Part shown: positions 53,614 to 60,632 of the stretch, in pieces
How the letters are laid out: each line of letters opens with the position of its first letter
How positions within the stretch are numbered: the first letter of the stretch is position 1
Assembly: GCF_900105455.1 (NCBI RefSeq)
Contig: NZ_FNSF01000005.1
Span: 868,001-932,000 of the forward strand
DNA length: 64,000 nucleotides
Direction of reading: 5' to 3'
DNA from: Tenacibaculum sp. MAR_2009_124
Lineage (GTDB): Bacteria > Bacteroidota > Bacteroidia > Flavobacteriales > Flavobacteriaceae
Translations under genes and position numbers: made by a program
Notes under the pieces: model-generated
The model's input: the letters and a program-made list of their open reading frames with translations, nothing else
What the model was told of the DNA's origin: nothing
The model's database searches: none

Positions 53614-54624
53614 GTGGATTGTACCAAAAAACATAGAAACGAACAAAGAGTATTATCTTTTTGCTACGGATACGGAGGTCTTGAAAGAGGAGTTTCTAGA
53701 GTTATCCCAATTAAACCAGTCGCTTATGTGGAGATCGAAGCTTTTCAAAACTTCAACCTGGTGGCAGCGATGGAATCGGGTTTGGTGGATAAAGCACCTA
53801 TTTGGACGAATCTTAAAACCTTCAAAGGAAAACCTTTTCATAACAAAGTACACGGAATCATTGGAGGTTATCCGTGCCAAGGAGAAAGCCTTGCTGGTAA
53901 AAGAAAACTATGGAATGACGAACGATTCCTTTGGCCGTATATTGAAAGGGCAATCCATGACGTTAGACCTCTTTGGTGCTTCTTTGAAAACGTCGCCGGA
54001 CACCTCACAGGATCTTTCCCCTACATTCTTGAAAGCTTACGAAATATGGGTTACTCAGTTGAGACAGGAATCTACTCAGCGTCAGAAGTTGGCGCGCCAC
54101 ATAAAAGAGAAAGGGTTTTCATTCTCGCGTTGGATTACTCCTACATCCATGAGTTGCAAAAGAAAAGAAAAGCAAGACTGGGAATGGATGGGGACTTATT
54201 ACAAGACAGCAGAAGGCAAGAAAATTCAATCAGATTTACAGAAGCAAGTACTGAAGTGGTCGACACCAACTACAAGAGACGGAACGGGAACAGATTGTCC
54301 AGCAGACAGGAAAAGGAACTCCCCAGGGCTTCCATGTCAAGTGAATTTATATCCAACTCCACAGGCAAGCGAAACAGAAAAAGCAGCAAAGAATACAAAA
54401 CAGGATTCATTGAGCAAAAGAGCAATCAATGGCCAGCTGGACCAGGAGAAAGGCAATTTGAATGGGAAGAATACAGAACGATTGAACCCGGCATGGGTTG
54501 CACAGTTAATGGGTACAACTTTAGGACAGAGCTTCTACGCCAATATGGTAACGGAGTTGTAGCTCAAACAGCAGAAAAGGCATTCTCAATGCTATTAGAT
54601 AAGCATATTAAAAACATCAAATAA
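53614..54624 (+). CDS. phage C5-cytosine DNA methyltransferase
   Basis: 336 residues from GTG 53614. Motif I is SFCYGYGGLERGV (15-27), motif IV GGYPCQGES with catalytic Cys88, motif VI FFENVAGH (124-130), motif VIII SEVGAPHKRERVFILA, and motif X RQYGNGVVAQTAEKAF. The stretch EWEEYRTIEPGMGCTVNGYN before motif X is typical of phage methyltransferases. It probably protects phage DNA from host restriction. An ATG two bases upstream (53612) opens another frame that stays open for 316 codons over the same DNA; see the overlapping entry. Downstream come very small genes. Confidence 0.88.
   Translation: MDCTKKHRNEQRVLSFCYGYGGLERGVSRVIPIKPVAYVEIEAFQNFNLVAAMESGLVDKAPIWTNLKTFKGKPFHNKVHGIIGGYPCQGESLAGKRKLWNDERFLWPYIERAIHDVRPLWCFFENVAGHLTGSFPYILESLRNMGYSVETGIYSASEVGAPHKRERVFILALDYSYIHELQKKRKARLGMDGDLLQDSRRQENSIRFTEASTEVVDTNYKRRNGNRLSSRQEKELPRASMSSEFISNSTGKRNRKSSKEYKTGFIEQKSNQWPAGPGERQFEWEEYRTIEPGMGCTVNGYNFRTELLRQYGNGVVAQTAEKAFSMLLDKHIKNIK
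53957..54562 (+). CDS. overprinted reading frame inside the methyltransferase gene
   Basis: In the frame two bases ahead of the methyltransferase, codons are open from 53612 to 54562. From ATG 53957 the product reads MTLDLFGASLKTSPDTSQ and then LARHIKEKGFSFSRWITPTS, with repeated TPT motifs (KWSTPTTRDGTG, LYPTPQASETE) and the end ERLNPAWVAQLMGTTLGQSF. From memory, proteins with SLKTS, repeated (W/Y)PTPxxxD and LNPxWVExLMG accompany phage cytosine methyltransferases. If so, about 600 bases encode two conserved proteins. The start could equally be 53612 or 53915. Function unknown. Confidence 0.5.
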   Translation: MTLDLFGASLKTSPDTSQDLSPTFLKAYEIWVTQLRQESTQRQKLARHIKEKGFSFSRWITPTSMSCKRKEKQDWEWMGTYYKTAEGKKIQSDLQKQVLKWSTPTTRDGTGTDCPADRKRNSPGLPCQVNLYPTPQASETEKAAKNTKQDSLSKRAINGQLDQEKGNLNGKNTERLNPAWVAQLMGTTLGQSFYANMVTEL

Positions 54625-54632
54625 ACAGTAGT

Positions 54633-54731
54633 ATGAAAAATATAAAAGATTGTGCTAGTTGTGGAGAGAATAACAATTCTGAGCATTTATGTTCAGAATG
54701 TACACAATGGCTTAATAGTGAAATAATTTAA
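54633..54731 (+). CDS. 32-residue zinc-ribbon-like protein
   Basis: KDCASCGENNNSEHLCSECT has two CxxC pairs 10 residues apart, a minimal zinc ribbon. The preceding AAACAGTAGT element overlaps its start. No family recognised. Confidence 0.5.
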   Translation: MKNIKDCASCGENNNSEHLCSECTQWLNSEII

Positions 54732-54742
54732 CAGCAGAAATT

Positions 54743-55009
54743 ATGACAAAAGAAGAATTAGAAAAAAAGTTAATCGTTGGAGCTAAAATAAAAATCGGCA
54801 AAAAGTATAATAATTCAGTCTATGGAAGATTTAAAAAAGATGAAGTAATAACTCTTATGAATGGATATTTCGAATGTGAAAACGGATTGTATAGTACAAT
54901 AGAAGAAGCGCCTTCTATTCCAGATGTAGATGGAGATGACTTTGATAGTATTTATCATTTGTTTGGTAATGACTTTGAAAACTTTTTGGATAATCAAATA
55001 TTAAATTAA
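54743..55009 (+). CDS. hypothetical protein
   Basis: 88 residues: basic, beta-like first half (KIGKKYNNSVYGRFKKDEVI) and acidic second half (IPDVDGDDFDSIYHLFGND). Not recognised. Confidence 0.55.
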   Translation: MTKEELEKKLIVGAKIKIGKKYNNSVYGRFKKDEVITLMNGYFECENGLYSTIEEAPSIPDVDGDDFDSIYHLFGNDFENFLDNQILN

Positions 55010-55022
55010 TTGTAGATAAACG

Positions 55023-55292
55023 ATGAGAGTTATAGCAATAGAAAGTTTTAAAAATGGTGTTCTAAGAACATACGGCGAAGGAGAGCTGATAAAAGATCAA
55101 GTTCCAGATATGAATCCCTTTAAAGATTTAAACATCACGAATCCATGCATCAAATTAGATTCAGGAAAATATGTATGGGGGTGCGAGTGCTGGTGGGGAG
55201 AAACTGAAAAGTTTGAAAAAAAATACGGTTCCGATATAAAAGAGAGAATAATCGTAGAACCGAGCAATGTACAACCATTAAAAAAAGTGTAG
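55023..55292 (+). CDS. hypothetical protein
   Basis: 89 residues, starting MRVIAIESFKNGVLRTYGEG. It contains YVWGCECWWGE in the middle. Possibly a small beta barrel. Not recognised. Confidence 0.55.
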   Translation: MRVIAIESFKNGVLRTYGEGELIKDQVPDMNPFKDLNITNPCIKLDSGKYVWGCECWWGETEKFEKKYGSDIKERIIVEPSNVQPLKKV

Positions 55293-55297
55293 GAACA

Positions 55298-55570
55298 ATG
55301 ATACAAGGAGAAACCATAAACACATTAGAGCAATTTGAATCTTTGAAAGAAGGAGATTTAGTTGTTTGTGAATTTCATAGAGACACTTATAAAGGAAACA
55401 ATCGTACTCGTTTTGCTGCTTATGAAATACATGAGAATAAGGCGAGTTGTAACGAGATTATTCTTCAGAAAAAGAATAATGTTTACTTCAATTATTTTAT
55501 GTTTTTAGCCCCAGAAAAACATGGGTCTAGTAACTTAAAATCATTAACCAGAATTACACAAAAAGAGTAG
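55298..55570 (+). CDS. hypothetical protein
   Basis: 90 residues, beginning MIQGETINTLEQFESLKEGD with a following DLVVCEFHRDTYKG strand pattern. Followed without gap by the AGTAGTTATG junction and the next small gene. Not recognised. Confidence 0.55.
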   Translation: MIQGETINTLEQFESLKEGDLVVCEFHRDTYKGNNRTRFAAYEIHENKASCNEIILQKKNNVYFNYFMFLAPEKHGSSNLKSLTRITQKE

Positions 55571-55572
55571 TT

Positions 55573-55701
55573 ATGGCAAGTCGAGAAGAATTAATCGCAA
55601 ATAACATCATTTTGGAAATGCAAGAGTTTGGATTAACACATGAAGAAATGTTAAACGTCATTCAACTGGCGAAAGAAAAATATAAATCATTAATACAGTA
55701 G
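55573..55701 (+). CDS. small helical protein (42 aa)
   Basis: MASREELIANNIILEMQEFG, then HEEMLNVIQLAKEKYKSLIQ: two amphipathic helices. The stop is part of TACAGTAGTTACA, and the next ATG follows five bases later. Not recognised. Confidence 0.5.
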   Translation: MASREELIANNIILEMQEFGLTHEEMLNVIQLAKEKYKSLIQ

Positions 55702-55706
55702 TTACA

Positions 55707-55823
55707 ATGACTTTAGATCAAGAATTAAAATACTTCATAGAGCATTTAAAAGAAAACAAATTATTAGAAGAGTCTCTAAATCCAAATGATTTGGTAGATG
55801 AATACTTTAAAGTAAAAGAGTAA
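55707..55823 (+). CDS. small acidic helical protein (38 aa)
   Basis: MTLDQELKYFIEHLKENKLL, then NPNDLVDEYFKVKE. Acidic. Follows the recurrent junction sequence. Not recognised. Confidence 0.5.
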   Translation: MTLDQELKYFIEHLKENKLLEESLNPNDLVDEYFKVKE

Positions 55824-55836
55824 TTAAACGAGTACC

Positions 55837-55980
55837 ATGAAAACAAAAGAGATACTTAAGAAAATCGAAGAGATGAAACAAGCTATTAGTATGCAGTCAT
55901 CCGTAGGAATTATTCCAAGACCAAATGCTAATTCTTTAAAAGGAGCTTTAAATGAAATTGAAGAACTAATTAAACAGTAG
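55837..55980 (+). CDS. small helical protein (47 aa)
   Basis: MKTKEILKKIEEMKQAISMQ, a proline-containing turn (GIIPRPNANS), then a second helix ending ELIKQ. Could form a helical hairpin. Its stop is within AACAGTAGTTACT. Not recognised. Confidence 0.5.
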   Translation: MKTKEILKKIEEMKQAISMQSSVGIIPRPNANSLKGALNEIEELIKQ

Positions 55981-56009
55981 TTACTCAACTAACCAAAAAC
56001 TCAAACAAA

Positions 56010-56195
56010 ATGAAAACACATTCAACAATAGTAATAGGATTCAACAAAGAACAAGAGGTCGCATTTTTTAAAACTTTTGATATTGATTCTCAAAGGGATG
56101 AAGCACTCAAAACGTATAACTGGTGTAGAACAGAATTTTCTGGAACGGTAATTACAGAAAAAGAAAATTTACAGAATTTGTTTGAAAACCTGTAG
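56010..56195 (+). CDS. hypothetical protein
   Basis: 61 residues (MKTHSTIVIGFNKEQEVAFF at the start), a short alpha/beta pattern with DEALKTYNWCRTEF. Two bases before the next gene. Not recognised. Confidence 0.55.
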   Translation: MKTHSTIVIGFNKEQEVAFFKTFDIDSQRDEALKTYNWCRTEFSGTVITEKENLQNLFENL

Positions 56196-56197
56196 AT

Positions 56198-56419
56198 ATG
56201 GGATTTTGGAGAGAATATTACATACTGGGTACATTATTTGGATATAGGGTGCAACTGATTAATAATTGGCACGAATTCAAAACGGATGAATGGCATTTTT
56301 TATCGGTATTCAGAAGATATTACAATAGAGCTTACTCATACTTCTTTTGTTTTTTGGGTTTTCAAATTAGAATATTTCAGACAAGAGAATTAAGGTATAA
56401 ACGTTCAAAAAACCAGTAG
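56198..56419 (+). CDS. hypothetical aromatic-rich protein
   Basis: 73 residues with many Trp, Tyr and Phe (DEWHFLSVFRRYYNRAYSYF and FCFLGFQIRIF). It might be membrane-associated. Convergent with the small minus-strand gene after it. Not recognised. Confidence 0.5.
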   Translation: MGFWREYYILGTLFGYRVQLINNWHEFKTDEWHFLSVFRRYYNRAYSYFFCFLGFQIRIFQTRELRYKRSKNQ

Positions 56420-56629
56420 TTAAAAGCAAAAGCAGTTACCCACCAAAATGCATGAACCTGGCGGTAATGAATAACCTATGCAAAAGCACTGTTTGAGTTC
56501 AGGTAAAATTTGTGAAAGTGGAACACTTATAAAAATAAAAATAAGTAGGATCGAAACTAATTTAGTAAAAACAGAAACTTTTCTTGGTTCTACAAATTCG
56601 ATATTAAGTTGTTCATAGCTGTGTTCCAT
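56420..56629 (-). CDS. possible small membrane protein on the opposite strand
   Basis: 69 residues from ATG 56629: MEHSYEQLNIEFVEPRKVSV, a membrane helix (LVSILLIFIFISVPLSQIL) and a Cys-rich end (QCFCIGYSLPPGSC). It fills a 255-base gap between plus-strand genes exactly. The frame runs on upstream, but that part is antisense to the 56675 gene. Uncertain, but more protein-like than the plus strand. Confidence 0.4.
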   Translation of the reverse strand: MEHSYEQLNIEFVEPRKVSVFTKLVSILLIFIFISVPLSQILPELKQCFCIGYSLPPGSCILVGNCFCF

Positions 56630-56674
56630 AAAGTAAAAATAGTAAAAACAAAATAAAGTAAAAGAGTAGAAATT

Positions 56675-57067
56675 ATGAAAACAAGAGAAGAAAGAATTGA
56701 GATAGTAAATAAAATTATAAATGCAATTTCCTTGATCGGAAGAAATTTCTTCAGAGGAGAAAGTGGGACTGCTTACATTTTTCAAAAAGGGAATAAGCTG
56801 TATATGAAAAATAGTTACACAGGTATTGATATGTGTATCATAACTAAATATGGTTATCCACCTAAAGGCTGGACGAATGGCGGTACACTTTGGGGGCTGG
56901 TTAAAGATTTCAAAGAATTTATTCAGAAAGGAGGTGACACCAATCATAATAACGGTTATGGTGGATTGTATTGCACTCATTGGGGGTATTCAGAGGAAGA
57001 AATGTATTCTATTCAAAATCTAGCTTTTGAATTAGGTTACTTGAAGCAAGAACCTAAAAAACAGTAG
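56675..57067 (+). CDS. hypothetical protein
   Basis: 130 residues. Glycine- and aromatic-rich centre (GYPPKGWTNGGTLWGLVKDF, HNNGYGGLYCTHWGYSEEEM) between helical ends. It has the look of a compact globular phage protein; no family recognised. Its stop lies in AACAGTAGTTAAA. Confidence 0.55.
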   Translation: MKTREERIEIVNKIINAISLIGRNFFRGESGTAYIFQKGNKLYMKNSYTGIDMCIITKYGYPPKGWTNGGTLWGLVKDFKEFIQKGGDTNHNNGYGGLYCTHWGYSEEEMYSIQNLAFELGYLKQEPKKQ

Positions 57068-57072
57068 TTAAA

Positions 57073-57135
57073 CTGCGCATTAACACGTTTCACAGGGGGG
57101 CGTGATGGTAGTTAGAGAGTTTGGTTAATACGCAG
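57073..57135 (+). ncRNA. candidate structured RNA element
   Basis: CTGCGCATTAAC (57073-57084) pairs with GTTAATACGCAG (57124-57135), 11 of 12. Inside, CACG (57084) and CGTG (57101) can close a hairpin with a loop containing a run of six G. Neither strand has a reading frame here. The rest of 57136-57280 holds no gene that I can support. Confidence 0.4.
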
Positions 57136-57280
57136 CAAACACTAAAAGCTTTTACTTCTCAACATAGTCTCATATTAGGAAGTTAAATATCAAGTAAATA
57201 TAAATAGAAAATCACATGAGCTATATAGGTAAATCCCCTAAAAACGAGATCAGTATAAACCATTAAAATAGTAGTTAAGA

Positions 57281-57391
57281 ATGAGTGGCAAAAAGAAACC
57301 CACTCAAAGATTGAGTGGGAAAATTGCTATGAAAAAGAACTTAAGACGTCTCTTAAGTGATAACGAAGTTAGCGATAATAAAATTGATTGA
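57281..57391 (+). CDS. possible small basic protein (36 aa)
   Basis: MSGKKKPTQRLSGKIAMKKN, then LRRLLSDNEVSDNKID. CCCACTC and GAGTGGG within it form a perfect stem, so the DNA may have another role. Preceded by the junction sequence ATAGTAGTTAAGA five bases or less from the ATG. Confidence 0.35.
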   Translation: MSGKKKPTQRLSGKIAMKKNLRRLLSDNEVSDNKID

Positions 57392-57413
57392 ATTATAAAA
57401 TTAGATAAATAAA

Positions 57414-57449
57414 AAAGTAGCTAACTGCCTTCACTCAGTTAACTACTTT
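57414..57449 (+). terminator. terminator of the small-gene region
   Basis: AAAGTAGCTAACTG pairs with CAGTTAACTACTTT, one mismatch in 14, loop of eight bases, T's within the 3' arm. Confidence 0.65.
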
Positions 57450-57562
57450 AAACCTCTAAATATCAAATCCGTGATAAATTTAATATTTAAGACAAAGATA
57501 ATTTAAAAGTGAATAATAATAAAATACTGTAGAATAATGAATATTAATATAAGAAATCAATT

Positions 57563-57703
57563 ATGAAAGGAGCATTAGGATTTTTATGTATAGCAGCAGT
57601 TATCTATGTCTTTTGGGTAACACTGGAATATTTTTCTAGAAAAGACAAACAAAATAATATTAACACTAATAATAATAAAGAAAATAATGAAAAACATCAG
57701 TAA
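57563..57703 (+). CDS. small membrane protein coupled to the SPFH gene
   Basis: 46 residues: one helix (ALGFLCIAAVIYVFWVTLEY) and an Asn/Lys-rich tail ending NNEKHQ. It overlaps the next gene by 17 bases, which suggests linked synthesis. Not recognised; may be a partner of the SPFH lipoprotein. Confidence 0.5.
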   Translation: MKGALGFLCIAAVIYVFWVTLEYFSRKDKQNNINTNNNKENNEKHQ

Positions 57704-58505
57704 ATTTTTAACAGGAGGAGTTTTAGCAATTCTATTAATCATTGCAAGTTTCAATTCTTGTGAAGGAGTAAAATCTGGGCATAAAGGCGTAGAAGTATCT
57801 TTTGGTGGTAAAACCAATATATCAAAGGTTTATGATGAAGGGTTAAATATTGGAGTACATTGGATTTACGATCATATGATTGAATACGATGTAAGAGAAA
57901 AAACTATGGTACATGTATTTGAGTTTAATGATAAAAACAATATGCAAACTAGAGTTGAATTATCGTTGGACTATAATTTAAACCCTAGTAAAGTTAATAT
58001 TCTTCATACCGAAATAACAGATGTCGAAACTAAAATTATCAAAACCTTGAAATCGGCTGGAAAAGAAGTAGTACCACAGTACTCTGCTGTCGAACTTAAT
58101 ATTAATAAAAGAACTGAAGCGGAGCAGAAACTTTCTAAAATAATGCAAACTGAACTTCCTGAGTTCTATGTAGAGTTTGCCCGTGTACAAATGACAGATG
58201 TAGATATTCCTTCTCAGGTAGCGAAATTAGCTGAAGAAACCGCTGTTCAATTAGGAAGAAATGAGTTAGCTAAGAAAAAAGAAGCAGAACAGGTAGCATT
58301 AGCTAAAGCTAAAGTAGCCACCGCTCAAGGTAATTATGATGCAGGTCTTTTAGATGCTAAAACGAAAAAATTATTATCTCAGCCGGCAATTTTAGAATTA
58401 AAGAGGTTAGAAGTTGAAATGGAATGGGCTAAGAAAGGTGTTTCTAAATACGGTAATAATAATGTGTTTGGTTCTGATGTGGGAATATTAAAAGGACTAA
58501 AATAA
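57687..58505 (+). CDS. prophage SPFH/prohibitin-like lipoprotein
   Basis: 272 residues. The N-terminus is a lipoprotein-type signal ending IASFNSC (Cys25). The SPFH domain follows (GHKGVEVSFGGKTNISKVYD, GLNIGVHWIYDHMIEYDVRE, MQTRVELSLDYNLNPSKVNI), then a long helical region with Ala/Lys/Glu repeats (LAEETAVQLGRNELAKKKEA). Prohibitin-like proteins form membrane rings and scaffold proteases and other membrane proteins. A phage copy could stabilise the envelope, control lysis or exclude other phages; this is inference. A terminator follows. Confidence 0.82.
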   Translation: MKNISKFLTGGVLAILLIIASFNSCEGVKSGHKGVEVSFGGKTNISKVYDEGLNIGVHWIYDHMIEYDVREKTMVHVFEFNDKNNMQTRVELSLDYNLNPSKVNILHTEITDVETKIIKTLKSAGKEVVPQYSAVELNINKRTEAEQKLSKIMQTELPEFYVEFARVQMTDVDIPSQVAKLAEETAVQLGRNELAKKKEAEQVALAKAKVATAQGNYDAGLLDAKTKKLLSQPAILELKRLEVEMEWAKKGVSKYGNNNVFGSDVGILKGLK

Positions 58506-58515
58506 TAAGAACTAG

Positions 58516-58542
58516 AACCGCCTGCTTTGGCAGGTGGTTTTT
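58516..58542 (+). terminator. terminator after the SPFH gene
   Basis: AACCGCCTGC / GCAGGTGGTT with one G-T pair, followed by TTTTT. Confidence 0.8.
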
Positions 58543-58564
58543 AAAAAGTAGTAAAAACAAGCAC

Positions 58565-58768
58565 ATGAACAAATTAGAATTAAGAATACTAGAGCTCCTT
58601 TCTACTGGATTAAAACAAATAGAAATACCCCCTAAACTTAGAAAAGAAGGGTTTGAGATAAATAGTTTAGCTACTGTAGAGAAAACATTAAAAAAGGTTA
58701 AATCTGATTATGGGGCGAAGTCTAATTTTCATCTAGCGGTAATACTTACTAAGAAAGGAATAATATAA
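58565..58768 (+). CDS. LuxR/GerE-type HTH protein
   Basis: 67 residues forming one four-helix GerE-like domain: LELRILELLSTGLKQIEIPP, then NSLATVEKTLKKVKSDYGAK. This is the DNA-binding half of response regulators, standing alone. It lies directly before the late genes, separated from the early ones by a terminator, so it is a candidate activator of late transcription. Confidence 0.65.
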   Translation: MNKLELRILELLSTGLKQIEIPPKLRKEGFEINSLATVEKTLKKVKSDYGAKSNFHLAVILTKKGII

Positions 58769-58781
58769 ACAGAATAAAAAA

Positions 58782-59204
58782 ATGAGTAGCAGCATAGAAA
58801 AATTTAAAGAAATAGAAGAAAAAAGTAAAATCAAATACAAATCTCAAGGATTTGGAACAAAAAAATGTGGTCAAACGGTTTTGTCCATGATTACTGGGTT
58901 CTCTGTTGAAGACATTTGTGAGCGGTTAGGAAAAAGTAAAACTACTTACCTTTTGAGCGATATAAAACCGTTTTTGGAAAAAAATGGTTTTGTTACGGAC
59001 TATAAAAAAGTAAGGAAATTTGAAGATGTTCCTAATTACTCAATTCTTTTGCTAGAATATCCCGATGAAAGTAATACAGGTCATTTTACATTGAAAATTG
59101 ACAATGAGTTTTTCGATCCATTGGTAGGAACTGTGAGTCAGTATAATGAGGAAACGCGACTACCTCACTCATACTTGAGTTTCAAACAGAAGGTAAAAGA
59201 CTAA
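58782..59204 (+). CDS. papain-like (C39-type) cysteine peptidase
   Basis: 140 residues. KKCGQTVLSMITGFSVEDI carries the presumed nucleophile Cys29, and TGHFTLKIDNEFFDP carries His101 and Asp112. This is the pattern of C39-like and related papain-fold domains. No signal peptide and no ABC transporter next to it, so bacteriocin processing is unlikely; cleavage of a phage or host protein, or a deamidase/transferase use of the fold, are alternatives. Starts 13 bases after the HTH gene. Confidence 0.65.
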   Translation: MSSSIEKFKEIEEKSKIKYKSQGFGTKKCGQTVLSMITGFSVEDICERLGKSKTTYLLSDIKPFLEKNGFVTDYKKVRKFEDVPNYSILLLEYPDESNTGHFTLKIDNEFFDPLVGTVSQYNEETRLPHSYLSFKQKVKD

Positions 59205-59284
59205 ATTTTGAGTACTGTTTTTTTCGTCCTTTTCATTGAAATATGTTAGCTTCATATTTGATCATAATTCAATTGATTAGAAAA

Positions 59285-59500
59285 ATGATTGTAATAAAAA
59301 TTAGACAAGCGAAGAAAACAAGTAAAAGATCTCAATTTATTTGGAAAGAAAAAAAACCAGAAAAAGGAAAGTCAACAGAAAGTTTAATACTAGACTTAAA
59401 AAAGGAAAAAAAGTGTTTTAAAGTAATTTCAGATAATTATGAAAGGCACTACCAATACAACGGAAACAATTATATAATCTCAGAGTCCCCTAAGAAGTAA
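59285..59500 (+). CDS. hypothetical basic protein
   Basis: 71 residues from ATG 59285 (MIVIKIRQAKKTSKRSQFIW); an ATG at 59243 in frame is an alternative. Basic first half and a beta-like end (HYQYNGNNYIISESP). TGTTTTTTTCGTCC lies 55 bases upstream. Not recognised. Confidence 0.5.
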   Translation: MIVIKIRQAKKTSKRSQFIWKEKKPEKGKSTESLILDLKKEKKCFKVISDNYERHYQYNGNNYIISESPKK

Positions 59501-59510
59501 TATTTTTTAG

Positions 59511-60050
59511 ATGACGAAAGTTCTTATAGACAACAAGCAACCCAACCTTATTAAAATTCCCATGAAATCGTATTTGGTTAAGTACTTGACCAAAAAGTAT
59601 GGTAAAAAGTATCGTGTTTCTTATTGTGATTGGTTAGGGCTATGTTTCACGAATTATTTAACACCTATTTATCAAAAACCTGCACCTATCTGGAAATCTG
59701 CCTATTTTGAAATAGTAGTTCCTGAAAATATTTGTCGCAGGAAAGGTCATTTTGTTGAGAGAAATGATTTAAAAAGGTTAGAAAGTACAATAGATAATTT
59801 TTTTAAAAGTTCGATGTATGATTTCGTACGTATTAACTTGAATATTGATAGGAATAGTTCAAAAAAAATAATTAAAAAGACATTAGCTAGTTTTTTGGAT
59901 TCGTACGGAATTAATGAGGATGATTTTAGTTTAGATACCGCTTGTAGAATTTACCATAGAATGGTCAAAAAAAAGCTTGAGAGTGACAAAAAAAACAAGA
60001 GCAAAAAAAAAGGCGCTACAAGCCTTGTAAACATTGATGTTGTTGAGTGA
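59511..60050 (+). CDS. hypothetical protein at the start of the late genes
   Basis: 179 residues: KIPMKSYLVKYLTKKYGKKY and ESTIDNFFKSSMYDFVRINL, basic C-terminus (KKLESDKKNKSKKKG). The pattern recalls small DNA-binding or packaging-related proteins of Bacteroidetes phages, but I cannot assign it. GAGTGACAA (60045) and TTGTCACTC (60072) form a stem across its stop codon. Confidence 0.5.
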   Translation: MTKVLIDNKQPNLIKIPMKSYLVKYLTKKYGKKYRVSYCDWLGLCFTNYLTPIYQKPAPIWKSAYFEIVVPENICRRKGHFVERNDLKRLESTIDNFFKSSMYDFVRINLNIDRNSSKKIIKKTLASFLDSYGINEDDFSLDTACRIYHRMVKKKLESDKKNKSKKKGATSLVNIDVVE

Positions 60051-60105
60051 CAATTTACGCAAATGTTTTTTTTGTCACTCTTCTAATAATTAAAAAATAA
60101 AATTG

Positions 60106-60561
60106 ATGGAACATTTAGGAGGTTTTCACTCTTTTGAAATCATTAAAATTGCTGATATAATTTCAATACCAGAAATTATAACTAATTCAAATATTAATCA
60201 GTTTTCCTATTCAATTACAGGTAACAATAATACCATTATTGAACCTGTAGGTGAAACTCTTTTAGTTAGTTCTAAACCGAAAAGAACCACACAAGGCTTA
60301 CGTTATCATATTAGCGCAAGCCTTGAAATTAAAGCACCCTCAAGCGAAACGGACACTTTATTTGATGATTACAGAAAAGAAGAAATTTTATTAAAAGCCA
60401 ATTTGTATGATGGCCAATCTATATTATATGGATCTAAAGTTCATCCGTTAGAACTTACTTACCATGATAAACATTCGAAACTTCAGGAAAATCCTTTTAA
60501 AACGATCATTTCTATAAAAGGGAAAATACCACAAAAACCAATATACTTTAGAAGTCGTTAG
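60106..60561 (+). CDS. putative phage structural protein
   Basis: 151 residues, beta-rich (QFSYSITGNNNTIIEPVGET, TQGLRYHISASLEIKAPSSE). No enzyme motif. Located immediately before the head protease, so a head or connector component is plausible. Start at ATG 60106. Not recognised. Confidence 0.5.
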   Translation: MEHLGGFHSFEIIKIADIISIPEIITNSNINQFSYSITGNNNTIIEPVGETLLVSSKPKRTTQGLRYHISASLEIKAPSSETDTLFDDYRKEEILLKANLYDGQSILYGSKVHPLELTYHDKHSKLQENPFKTIISIKGKIPQKPIYFRSR

Positions 60562-60632
60562 GTAGTGTTTTTTTTGTCCTACTCTATGCTGTAGGGTAAA
60601 ATTATGTTTGTAATGTGCAAAAAGCATATTAC

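Larger units (their letters stand above)
53468..57283 (+). repeat. recurrent gene-junction sequence AACAGTAGTTA
   Basis: Variants of AACAGTAGTTA lie at gene ends and just before the next starts at 53468 (AACTGTAGTTACCATG), 53593, 54624, 55562, 55694, 55814, 55972, 56411, 57058 and 57266. The core AGTAGTTA or AGTAATTA overlaps the stop codon in several cases and is 0 to 12 bases from the next ATG in at least six. Confidence 0.55.

Noticed and set aside
53612-53956. N-terminal part of the alternate frame within the methyltransferase gene
   Set aside because: It is open, but Trp/Lys-rich without family-like motifs; only the part from about 53957 shows recognisable features.
56630-56980. Upstream part of the minus-strand frame at 56420
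   Set aside because: It is antisense to the plus-strand gene at 56675; only the part from ATG 56629 looks like protein.
57219-57266. Tiny frame MSYIGKSPKNEISINH
   Set aside because: Only 16 codons. The start recalls tail-fibre N-termini, but the frame ends too soon to claim a gene.
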